Assembly (NCBI GenBank): GCA_964550375.1
Contig: CAZJYX010000021.1
Span: 8,350 to 72,349 of the forward strand
Source of the DNA: JAAYXS01 sp964550375
GTDB taxonomy: Bacteria; Planctomycetota; Phycisphaerae; UBA1845; Fen-1342
Length of the DNA: 64,000 nt
Direction: 5' to 3'
Numbering within the stretch: position 1 is the stretch's first letter; the number at the start of each line of letters is the position of its first letter. A model generated the notes under the pieces. The model had not been told where the DNA came from, did no database searches, and was given only the letters and a program-made list of their open reading frames with translations. Positions 37,265 through 44,910 of the stretch are shown here, piece by piece. A program made the position numbers and the translations under genes.

Positions 37265-37966
37265 ATGCCGTACCGCAACCTCAGCCTGGACCAGCTCGCC
37301 CGCCACCTCGGGATGGATGCGCGCCTGGTGCGGCGCTGGGCGGAGCGCGGCCGGCTGCCGGGTGCGATGGTCCAGGGTGAATGGCGCTTCAACCGCGCGC
37401 AATTGCTGGATTGGCTGCAGCGCGAGATCCACAGCCTGGACCAGGAACACATCAGCAACCTCGAGCGGGCAATGTCGGATGGCAGCGACGACCAGGTGCT
37501 GGGGGAGCTCCTGTCGCAAGAGGCCATCGACATGCAGCTTCCGGCGCGCTCGCGTGCCTCGGTCCTGAGCGAGCTCGTGCGGCTAGCGGAACGCACCGGG
37601 CTGGTCTATGACGCGGAGACACTGCTGGCGTCCGTCGTGGACCGCGAGAACCTGCACTCGACCGCCCTGCCGGGCGGGCTCGCCATTCCGCACCCGCGGC
37701 GTCCGCTGCCGTACGCCACCGCCGAACCGATGGTCTGCCTGGCAAGGGTGCCGGCCGGCATTCCGTTCGGCGCGCCGGATGGTCGGCTAACGGACCTGTT
37801 CTTCCTGGTGTGCAGCCACGAGGAACGGCAACACCTCTGTGTGCTGGCGCGGCTGGCACTGATGCTTACGACCAACCTACCCGCCGCCCTGCGTGAAGCG
37901 GAGTCCTCCGAGCAGGCCCTGGCCCTGATGCTGACCAGCGAGCTGGGCGTCGTTTCGCGCCGTTAA
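37265..37966 (+). CDS. HTH domain fused to PTS fructose-type EIIA domain
   Basis: A 233-residue regulator. Residues 5-52 form an excisionase/MerR-like winged helix-turn-helix (LDQLARHLGMDARLVRRWAE then WRFNRAQLLDWL). After a linker, residues 80-230 are a PTS EIIA type-2 domain with the phospho-acceptor His143 in GLAIPHPR. This resembles PtsN, which signals nitrogen or energy state rather than transporting sugar. The HTH suggests that phosphorylation changes DNA binding or localisation; that is inference. No EIIB or EIIC genes are nearby. Confidence 0.85.
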   Translation: MPYRNLSLDQLARHLGMDARLVRRWAERGRLPGAMVQGEWRFNRAQLLDWLQREIHSLDQEHISNLERAMSDGSDDQVLGELLSQEAIDMQLPARSRASVLSELVRLAERTGLVYDAETLLASVVDRENLHSTALPGGLAIPHPRRPLPYATAEPMVCLARVPAGIPFGAPDGRLTDLFFLVCSHEERQHLCVLARLALMLTTNLPAALREAESSEQALALMLTSELGVVSRR

Positions 37967-38067
37967 GCACCCCCCTGCCGGGCCGGTCCGAAGCCGAGTT
38001 GTGTAACGGCGCCGGCTGGAATACGCTGCCGCTAGAAGACACGGCCACAAAACGGCAAGGGTCTGGC

Positions 38068-38607
38068 ATGTCCGTACCCAACAGCACCGACATGGCGCGG
38101 CCGGCAGCGGCCGGGAAGCCCGCACAGGATGCACTGCGGCGGCGGTTGCTCGCACAGATTGGCGTCCTGCCGCTGGTCGTGGCGCTACTGCTCGGCATGC
38201 TGGGCGGACTGGGGCTCTTTACGTTCGGCTACGGCCAGGGGCTGTCGTACTTATCCGATGATCCGGCGGCGTGCGCCAACTGCCACGTGATGCAGGACCA
38301 CTACGACTCCTGGCAGGCCTCGTCGCACCGGCACGTTGCCGTGTGCAACGACTGCCACCTCTCGAATCACGCGATCGGGAGGTGGGTCGTGAAGGCCGAC
38401 AACGGCTTCTTCCATTCACTGGCCTTCACGACGGGTGATTTCCCCGAGCCGATTCGCATCAAGCCGCGAAACCAGGTCGTCGCGCAGAACGCGTGCATCG
38501 CCTGCCACGGCGAGTTCGTCAATGAGATGCTGCCCATACAGCCGGGCGGGGACATGCTGCGTTGCGTGCATTGCCATAGCGACGTGGGGCACGCTCACCG
38601 GCCGTAG
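38068..38607 (+). CDS. nrfH: Cytochrome c nitrite reductase, membrane subunit NrfH
   Basis: A 179-residue NapC/NirT-type quinol-oxidising cytochrome. One transmembrane helix (residues 31-52) is followed by four CxxCH haem sites at Cys69, Cys93, Cys143 and Cys166. This is the standard tetrahaem NrfH layout, including the first site with its unusual Met ligand position in CANCHVM. It would take electrons from the quinone pool and pass them to NrfA in the periplasm. The ATG at 38068 gives a start before a soluble Pro/Ala-rich N-terminus. nrfA follows after 43 bases. Confidence 0.95.
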   Translation: MSVPNSTDMARPAAAGKPAQDALRRRLLAQIGVLPLVVALLLGMLGGLGLFTFGYGQGLSYLSDDPAACANCHVMQDHYDSWQASSHRHVAVCNDCHLSNHAIGRWVVKADNGFFHSLAFTTGDFPEPIRIKPRNQVVAQNACIACHGEFVNEMLPIQPGGDMLRCVHCHSDVGHAHRP

Positions 38608-38650
38608 GCGCCGCCGACCAGATACGGTCTTCCAGGCACGGAGAACCGCG

Positions 38651-40309
38651 ATGAGTGAACTAAGAAACACGAGAAAGACATCCGCTGATGCCGGCAACAC
38701 GGCAGGTCGGCGGCCGCTGCTGCTCGTAACGGTGCTGCTCGTGGCAGCGCTCGCGACGGTGGCGGTGACGTTCACGCTCGTCACGATGGTCGAGCACAAG
38801 CAGGATGCGCGAACGCCGTTCCTGCCTTTGATCGAGCTGAACGAGGTCAGCGTCGATCCGGCGCTGTGGAAGATCAACTGGCCGCACCACTTCGAGCAGT
38901 ACCGGGCGACGGCGGGCAACGAGTTCTACGGCGGGTCGTCGGCCATGCCGCAAAGCAAGCTCGATCAAAGCCCGTGGCTCAAACGCTTGTACGCCGGCTA
39001 CGCGTTCAGCATCGATTACCGGGAAGCGCGCGGGCACGCTTACATGCTCTACGACCAGGTCGTAACCGAGCGGGTAAACAAGCGTCCGCAGGCCGGCGCG
39101 TGTCTGCACTGCCACGCCTCAACGACCGTGCTGTATCGCCAGGCCGGACTTCAGGCGCTGGGCCGGCCGCACGACGAGGCCGCGCTGGCGGCGGAATTCA
39201 ACATGCCGGCGGTAATCCGCGGTTTCCAGGAGCTGAGCCGCAAGCCGTACTTCGAGGTCCTCGAACTGCTGACGCACGTGCCGGACGGTACCGGACCGGA
39301 CAGCCCGTTGATCTTTGACGCGCCGCCGGTGGGCGGATTCCAGCCGGAGCGGATGCCCGAGGGCGACTTCGCGATGAGCCAGGCGCACCCGGTCAGTTGC
39401 ATCGACTGTCACGACCCACGGACGATGGCGGTGCGGATCACGCGGCCCGGCTTCATGCTCGGCATCGCCGCCCTGGCCGCCAGCGCTGAGCCCGTGCCGC
39501 ACATGCCCAGCGTCGAGCGTTGGCGGCGCGGCGACCGCAAGCAACCCTACGACCCGAACGCGCTGGCCACCCGGCAGGAGATGCGTTCGTTCGTGTGCGG
39601 CCAGTGTCACGTGGAGTATTACTGCGCAGCCGAGGACACGCTGACCTTCCCGTGGAGCCACGGACTCAAGGTCGAGCAGTTGGAGCGCGTCTGGGAAGAG
39701 CACGTCTTTCCGAGCGGCACGCCCTTCCAGGACTTCAAGCACGGCGAAACGGGCGCGCGCATGTTCAAGGCGCAGCATCCGGAGTTCGAGCTGTGGAGCC
39801 AGGGTGTGCACGCGCGCGCGGGCGTCAGTTGCGCGGACTGCCACATGCCCTATGAGCGCGTCGGCGCCATGAAGCTCAGCAACCACACGGTGCGCAGTCC
39901 GCTGGAGAATCTCCGCAGCGCCTGCCAGACATGCCATAACGTTACGGAGCAGGAGCTGCACAGCCGCGTGCTGGAGATTCAGGGTCGCACCGTCGCGCTT
40001 AAGGAACGCGCGGCGACGGCGATGACGGATATGCTTGACGCGATTCTGGAAGCCACGGCCGCCGGCGCGGACGCGGAGACACTCGCGGAGGTATTCGTTC
40101 TGCAGCGCCGCTCGATGTGGCGGCTGGACTACATCGTCAGCGAGAACTCCAAGGGCTTTCACGCGCCGCAGGAGGCCGCACGCATCCTGGCCGAATCGAT
40201 CGACTACAGCCGGCGCGCCCAGGCGCTGGCGCTGCGTCTGCGCGCGCCCGAGGCCCCGGACACCGGCGACCTGCCAGTGACTCCCATCCGCGGCGTCACG
40301 GACAAATGA
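38651..40309 (+). CDS. nrfA: Cytochrome c nitrite reductase, catalytic subunit NrfA
   Basis: A 552-residue pentahaem enzyme reducing nitrite to ammonium. An N-terminal membrane anchor or signal lies at residues 22-46. Haem sites in order are CLHCH (151-155), CIDCH (250-254), CGQCH (316-320), CADCH (394-398) and CQTCH (425-429). In the best-known NrfA proteins the first, active-site haem is bound by CxxCK with a lysine ligand; here it is CxxCH, as in some epsilonproteobacterial and Geobacter enzymes. Other landmarks are HVEYYC and QHPEFELWSQGVHARAGV. GGAG precedes the ATG. It forms a dissimilatory nitrite-to-ammonium pair with NrfH. Confidence 0.95.
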   Translation: MSELRNTRKTSADAGNTAGRRPLLLVTVLLVAALATVAVTFTLVTMVEHKQDARTPFLPLIELNEVSVDPALWKINWPHHFEQYRATAGNEFYGGSSAMPQSKLDQSPWLKRLYAGYAFSIDYREARGHAYMLYDQVVTERVNKRPQAGACLHCHASTTVLYRQAGLQALGRPHDEAALAAEFNMPAVIRGFQELSRKPYFEVLELLTHVPDGTGPDSPLIFDAPPVGGFQPERMPEGDFAMSQAHPVSCIDCHDPRTMAVRITRPGFMLGIAALAASAEPVPHMPSVERWRRGDRKQPYDPNALATRQEMRSFVCGQCHVEYYCAAEDTLTFPWSHGLKVEQLERVWEEHVFPSGTPFQDFKHGETGARMFKAQHPEFELWSQGVHARAGVSCADCHMPYERVGAMKLSNHTVRSPLENLRSACQTCHNVTEQELHSRVLEIQGRTVALKERAATAMTDMLDAILEATAAGADAETLAEVFVLQRRSMWRLDYIVSENSKGFHAPQEAARILAESIDYSRRAQALALRLRAPEAPDTGDLPVTPIRGVTDK

Positions 40310-40618
40310 GTTGTGTCGCCACACGCTTCCGGACCGCGCGCCGCGCTTCCTGCCGGAAAAGACCCGGCACTGGCATGCGATACACGGCTATCCGACCGGT
40401 CCGGTGCACGTGGCGCCGGAGACAACCAAGGTCGCGCGTTGCAGATCATTGAGGTAGTCGCCGGTCTGCTAGTCATCCTCGTGGGGCTGGCATCCCGGCG
40501 GTGCCGCGAGGCTCAACCAATCGCCCGAATGTGCGGGACCGCACATGACAGCGGCGTCCACCCTTGCCGGTAGGTGGACGCCGTACCTCATAACAGCCGC
40601 TCTTCCGCAGCCGTATGC
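40310..40618. other. Intergenic region between convergent genes
   Basis: No gene is recognised in these 309 bases between nrfA and the anti-sigma gene. The only clear structure is the hairpin at 40552-40583. Confidence 0.5.
40552..40583. terminator. Bidirectional terminator-like hairpin
   Basis: CGGCGTCCACC (40552-40562) is perfectly complementary to GGTGGACGCCG (40573-40583) across a ten-base loop. It lies between convergent nrfA and the anti-sigma gene and would stop transcripts from either side. No T-run follows. Confidence 0.55.
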
Positions 40619-42007
40619 CTACTTCTCGCCGCGTAGCGTTTCCACGCGCAGGTCGCCGTAGATCACGCGAACCTGGCCGTCAGCCAGTCGCCACCGCACG
40701 AGCACTGCGTCAGAGTCAGCGTCGGTCACGCGGTCGCCGAAGTACTCCGGCTCATGTCCCTCCTTGATGAGCTTGCGGTAGTACATGCAGCCGCCGGCGA
40801 TCTCCAGGCCAAGCTGCGTGACCCCTGCCATGCCCAGCTCGTCAAACTTGGCCAGGGCCGCGGGGGTCAGGAGCGAATGGATCTCCGCCAGCGTGGACAC
40901 GCCGTCCAGGGACGTGGGGTAGCGTCCGCCGCTCACGTCGCGAATCCGCTGCAGGGCGTTGAGCAGCGCGTCCTCGGTAGGTCGGGTCAGTCGGGCGTCG
41001 ATCTTCGTGAAGTGCGCCGGAATGTCCGGCTCAAACAAACGCGGCTCCAGCGGAACATCCCATTCGAACTGATCGTAGACCATCTTCAGCGGGGCGTCCT
41101 GCGTGGGGATTGGCGTGCTGAGCATCATCCTGGCCGGCCGGCGGGTCTGCTCATCCACCCACAGCTCGGCGTATGCCGACGCTTCGCCACCCTGCTTCGG
41201 CGGCGCGAATCCCAGCTTCGCGCCGGGAATGCGGTAACCGATGGCGACCCGGCCGTCGATGTTCTGCGGACCCAGTTCCGTCGCGTCATGGTCGGTGAGT
41301 TCCCGCAGGGCCTCGACGAACGCGCTCGGGCTCTGCTCGGTTACGTCCAAGCCCGCCAACTCACTGACGTCCAGCTCCATCCAGGTCTGCGTCACCGGCT
41401 GGACCAGGATTAGCGGCTCGCCGGCGCGGGCATAATGCTGCGCCACGAGCATGCCGTTAACGTGCATGTCGGAGCGGGCGCCGTGCTCCTCAGAGATTCG
41501 CAGCGTGCCCGCGCCGGAGATCTTCACGCCGTGCATTTCGAGCGATTCCGGCAACGTTATGCGACAGACTATGGTCTGAGCTTGTTTGATATGCGCCAAG
41601 GCCGCGGCGAAGGCACTGCGCTGTGCTCCGGGTGAGAGCAGCATGATGAGCGCCGCCACGATGCAGGCCGCCGGCACCAGCACGGCCGCCGCCCGGCGTG
41701 TCGCCGTCTTGTTCATACTCATTACGGTGTCTCCCAGGCGGTGCCAGCCAAGCACGAGTCGCACCATTCCGGTAGAGCGGGGCAACTCGGCCGGCAGGGC
41801 CGCCAGCAGTTGTTCACGCAACTGGTCGTGCTCGCGATCGAACGTCTCGTACACGCGGACGCGGTCGGCGTGGTCCCGGCGGGCCGCGGCGAGAGCTTCC
41901 CGGCAGCCGGCGCACGTGTGGGCGTGCGCCAGCATCCGCTCGCTCTGCTCATCCTCAAGCAGCCCTATCGCCAGCATGTCCCAATCATTTGCCGACCGGC
42001 AGTTCAC
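40619..42007 (-). CDS. Zinc anti-sigma factor with exported C-terminal domain
   Basis: A 462-residue membrane protein. The N-terminus has the ZAS motif HxxxCxxC within LAHAHTCAGC, which binds zinc and holds an ECF sigma factor. A transmembrane helix follows near residues 106-126 (VLVPAACIVAALIMLLS). The large external domain (about 330 residues) resembles LolA/RseB-like lipid-binding folds used for sensing envelope stress. It starts with GTG at 42007, overlapping the stop of the sigma gene upstream by four bases (GTGA), which couples the pair. The sigma gene itself is frameshifted, so the present-day partner is uncertain. Confidence 0.8.
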   Translation of the reverse strand: MNCRSANDWDMLAIGLLEDEQSERMLAHAHTCAGCREALAAARRDHADRVRVYETFDREHDQLREQLLAALPAELPRSTGMVRLVLGWHRLGDTVMSMNKTATRRAAAVLVPAACIVAALIMLLSPGAQRSAFAAALAHIKQAQTIVCRITLPESLEMHGVKISGAGTLRISEEHGARSDMHVNGMLVAQHYARAGEPLILVQPVTQTWMELDVSELAGLDVTEQSPSAFVEALRELTDHDATELGPQNIDGRVAIGYRIPGAKLGFAPPKQGGEASAYAELWVDEQTRRPARMMLSTPIPTQDAPLKMVYDQFEWDVPLEPRLFEPDIPAHFTKIDARLTRPTEDALLNALQRIRDVSGGRYPTSLDGVSTLAEIHSLLTPAALAKFDELGMAGVTQLGLEIAGGCMYYRKLIKEGHEPEYFGDRVTDADSDAVLVRWRLADGQVRVIYGDLRVETLRGEK

Positions 42008-42607
42008 CGGGACACCTCCTGCCTCTGCGCCACGCGCCGCAGGCGTTCACACGCGGATGCCAGTGCGCGATAGAATCCTGATCTTGACAGGCCCAGCACC
42101 TTGCGGGCCTCCTCGGCGTCACGCTCTTGCAGATAAAAGGCGTGCAGGGCAAGACGCTCCTTCTCCGTCAGCCCGGCGGCTGACGCTGCTTCCGGTCTTG
42201 TCAGCCCGGCGATCTGATCGCGCAGGTCAACCAGCCGCTGCTCCGGCGACGCGGCCGCTACCGGCGCGTGCTGCTGCTGAGCGGTCAGCTCTGCCAGGCC
42301 ACGCCTCACGACCCTTCGCGCGGCGCCACTCCCGGCACACGTGCCGGGTGATTCCGATGAGCCAGAACGTGAAGCGATCCGGGTCGTGCAGCCGCCCCAG
42401 GTTCTTATAGGCCCTCATGAAGGCCTCTTGCGCCAGGTCGGCCGCGGTCTGGAGGCGGCGGGTCTCGTCATAACAGATCGCCCGCACCAGCCTGGCGCGC
42501 CGGTCGTACAACTCCGCGAACGCGGCCCGATCGCCGTTTAGCACACCGCGGACCAGGGTTCCGTCGCTCGCCGGCACAGGGCAGCCTCCAGTCAGGTTGA
42601 TGGCCAT
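42004..42607 (-). pseudogene. ECF sigma factor with a frameshift between regions 2 and 4
   Basis: Region 2 is encoded from 42607 down to about 42312 (FAELYDRRARLVRAICYDET, LAQEAFMRAYKNLG, FWLIGITRHVCREWRR). Region 4 lies in another frame from about 42309 to 42004 (LTEKERLALHAFYLQE, ARKVLGLSRSGFYRALASA). Removing one base from the GGG run in the AAGGGTCGTG segment (near 42310) would join the two as a normal sigma factor of about 200 residues. The break may be a true mutation, a sequencing error, or a rare +1 recoding site. Without it only a 126-residue region-2 protein is made from the first frame. Confidence 0.75.
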
Positions 42608-42752
42608 CTCGTCGTACTAGTGGCCCCGGCGCGCTGTTTGTCCAGTGGAAAATTCGGATTCCCCCAGCGCGCAACCCGACCCTTCTCCAGCCACTGACCG
42701 AGAATGACGCCCGCGCCGCCGGACGTCGACTTCCCCGTTCAGCAGCGAGCGG

Positions 42753-42758
42753 TATAAT
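42753..42758 (+). promoter_or_regulatory. Consensus -10 box before the EF-Tu-like mini-gene
   Basis: A perfect TATAAT lies 42 bases before the start at 42800. No convincing -35 box is seen at the usual spacing, so the promoter may rely on an activator or another element. Confidence 0.45.
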
Positions 42759-42799
42759 CGCTGTCGCATGTCCGCTATTCTCGCAAACGGAGGCTGATG

Positions 42800-43060
42800 A
42801 TGGCTGAGCAGCTAATCGGGAGAGTAACGCACTACTTCGGGAAGGCGGGGGTGGCGGCGATCGAGATCAGCGCCGGCGAGCTCCATGTTGGCGACACGAT
42901 CCACGTCAAAGGCCACACCACTGATTTCGCGCAAACGGTTGACTCGATACAGATCGACCGTCAACCCGTCGAGGTCGCCAAGGTCGGCGACGCAATTGGC
43001 ATCCGCGTGCCGGAGCACGCCCGCGAACACGACGACGTGTACAAGGTGCTGCCCGATTAG
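42800..43060 (+). CDS. Elongation factor-like protein (EF-Tu domain 2 fold)
   Basis: An 86-residue protein consisting of a single beta-barrel like domain 2 of translational GTPases: GRVTHYFGKAGVAAIEI, GELHVGDTIHVKGHTTDF, then VAKVGDAIGIRVPE. There is no GTPase domain. Homologues are annotated as translation elongation factor-like, and a role in translation or RNA binding has not been shown. GGAGG (42789-42793) lies six bases before the ATG at 42800, which is preferred to the ATG at 42797. A perfect -10 box upstream suggests strong expression. Confidence 0.82.
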   Translation: MAEQLIGRVTHYFGKAGVAAIEISAGELHVGDTIHVKGHTTDFAQTVDSIQIDRQPVEVAKVGDAIGIRVPEHAREHDDVYKVLPD

Positions 43061-43163
43061 CCAGCCGCGTTGACCCGTGATCGCGACGTGACTGGGCCGG
43101 CGCGCTGTCGCAGCCAGCCGTGCACCACCGTGGACGAAGACCGCCTTGCCCGTCCCGCAGAGG

Positions 43164-43715
43164 CTAGCGCTGCTCCGGTGGCAGCGGCTGGAAGCACACC
43201 GCACAGCGCGGCTCGTACTCCGCCGGCCCCCCCACCATGTTCGCATCCCGCACCGGGACCATGCGCTGCGAATATCGCGCCGGCCGCCCGCACACGCGGC
43301 ACGGCACATGCAACACTTCGACCGCGTCTGCCAGCTCCTTCAACTCGGGCAGCGGGGTGAACGGGTGCCCCCAGGCGTCGTGATCGATTCCGGCGACGAT
43401 CACCTGTTGGCCGCCGTCGCGGAGCGTCGTGCACACGGCGATCAGCGCGACGCCGAAGAACTGGGCTTCGTCGATGCCGATCACGTCGCACGCCGCCGAG
43501 CGCTGCACAATCTCGCCGGCGTCGCCGACGGCGACGGCTTCGTGGCGCCGGCCGTCGTGCGTGGCGAGGTGACAAGAGTCGTAGCGGGTATCGAGCACGT
43601 GCTTGAATGCCGTGGTCCGCAGCCCGCGGCTGGACGCCGCCGCCAGCCGTTCAATCAGCCGGGCCGTCTTGCCGGAAAACATGCAGCCGCAGACGACCTC
43701 GATCCGTCCGGCCAT
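43164..43715 (-). CDS. tdk: Thymidine kinase
   Basis: A 183-residue type II thymidine kinase, converting thymidine to dTMP in the salvage pathway. Visible motifs are the P-loop GCMFSGKTARLI, the catalytic-site segment IDEAQFF (Asp-Glu), the lasso-loop region and the C-terminal structural zinc site CRVC ... CAVC. Length and motif spacing are normal. It overlaps no neighbour, and its start is three bases after the BtpA-like gene stop, so the two are probably co-transcribed. Confidence 0.95.
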   Translation of the reverse strand: MAGRIEVVCGCMFSGKTARLIERLAAASSRGLRTTAFKHVLDTRYDSCHLATHDGRRHEAVAVGDAGEIVQRSAACDVIGIDEAQFFGVALIAVCTTLRDGGQQVIVAGIDHDAWGHPFTPLPELKELADAVEVLHVPCRVCGRPARYSQRMVPVRDANMVGGPAEYEPRCAVCFQPLPPEQR

Positions 43716-43718
43716 TCG

Positions 43719-44540
43719 CTAGCCCGCCCGCGCGGCGCGCAGCCGCTTCACTGCCGCCGCAAGTCGTGCCACGCGCTCGGCGTCCAATTCGTTCGACCAC
43801 AGCCCCGCCACCTTCAGATATGACCCTACGATGAATACGTCGGCGTGCGACCAGAGCGCCGGCAGATTCTCGGGCGTCACGCCGGAGCCAACGCAGACCG
43901 GCACGCCCATTGCCGACCGCACCGCGGCCAAGTCCTCCGCGGCCGTTGGCTGCCCGGTCGCGCGGCCGGTCACGACCACGGCGTCGGCACCAAAGAACCC
44001 GGCGGTCTGGGCCGCCTCGGCCAGTGGAATGTCCGCCGTGATGGCGTGGCTGGAGTGCTTCTTCTTGATATCCGCCATGATCGCGATGCCGTCGGCGCCG
44101 ATCTGCCGGCGATAGCGCAACAGCGGCCCGGCTTCCGCATCAGCCATCAGACCCTCGTCCGCCACGTGCGCGTACGCGAAGTTCTCAACGCGAACGAACT
44201 GCGCCCCGCAGGCCTGCGCCACCGCCAGCGCGGCGCGGTTGGCCGCCGCGAGTATTTGCACGCCGAGGGGCAGCGGGCCGGCGCAGCGAACGGCCAGCCC
44301 CACTGCGGTCATGGCGGCGATGATTTCCGGGCCGACCTCCCCTTTCAGATAAGGCACGTCGTGCATGTTCTCGATCAGCAGACCGTCGCAGCCGGCCTCC
44401 GTCAGCACCCGGGCTTCACGGACGGCCTGTTCCACCACTGCCGCAAGCGGCCCGGTCCAGCGCGGCGTGCCCGGCAGCGGGCGAACGTGGATCATGGCTA
44501 CAAGGGCCTTCTGCTTTCCAAACAAGTGCTGCACGAGCAT
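43719..44540 (-). CDS. BtpA/SgcQ-family TIM-barrel protein
   Basis: A 273-residue protein matching the BtpA/SgcQ family: MIHVRPLPGTPRW, EAGCDGLLIENMHDVPYL, GVQILAAANRAALAVA, FVRVENFAYAHVADEGLM and GSGVTPENL. BtpA was described in cyanobacteria as needed for photosystem I stability, but family members occur in many non-photosynthetic bacteria, where the role is unknown. The phosphate-binding loops suggest a small phosphorylated ligand. It lies immediately upstream of tdk on the same strand. Confidence 0.88.
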   Translation of the reverse strand: MLVQHLFGKQKALVAMIHVRPLPGTPRWTGPLAAVVEQAVREARVLTEAGCDGLLIENMHDVPYLKGEVGPEIIAAMTAVGLAVRCAGPLPLGVQILAAANRAALAVAQACGAQFVRVENFAYAHVADEGLMADAEAGPLLRYRRQIGADGIAIMADIKKKHSSHAITADIPLAEAAQTAGFFGADAVVVTGRATGQPTAAEDLAAVRSAMGVPVCVGSGVTPENLPALWSHADVFIVGSYLKVAGLWSNELDAERVARLAAAVKRLRAARAG

Positions 44541-44910
44541 CGTTCACCCTCGAGCCCGCGCCGCCCCGGGCAACCGGTGGCCGCGCATGTCAGCGCGGGC
44601 GTATCGTGGCAGCCTAATACGCCGGTCCGGGACCGCAAGTGCGATTGGAGCGTTGCGGAGTGGTAACGCCCGTCAACGTGGTCCGATAACCGCGAAGGCC
44701 ATGGGCAGGAACGAACATTGGGCCGTGGGCTGGCCGAAGAATCTCTCGTAGCCGCACTGTGTCTCGCCGTTGCACGGTCCGTCCGGTTTGGCGACAATCC
44801 GTCGCCGCTGCAATTGCGCGGCGGATCAGCCGTATAAGGAATGGATGGGAGCTGCGCCCGGCCAGCAGTGCTTGCAGCTAAGTAACTCTTTTGACAGAGG
44901 TTACGCAACA
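44541..44910. other. Intergenic region between the BtpA-like gene and gspE
   Basis: No gene is recognised. A nine-base inverted repeat with one wobble pair (ATCCGTCGC at 44807-44815 and GCGGCGGAT near 44828-44836) could be a leader hairpin. The region must contain promoters for both divergent genes, but no pair of boxes is convincing. Confidence 0.4.
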
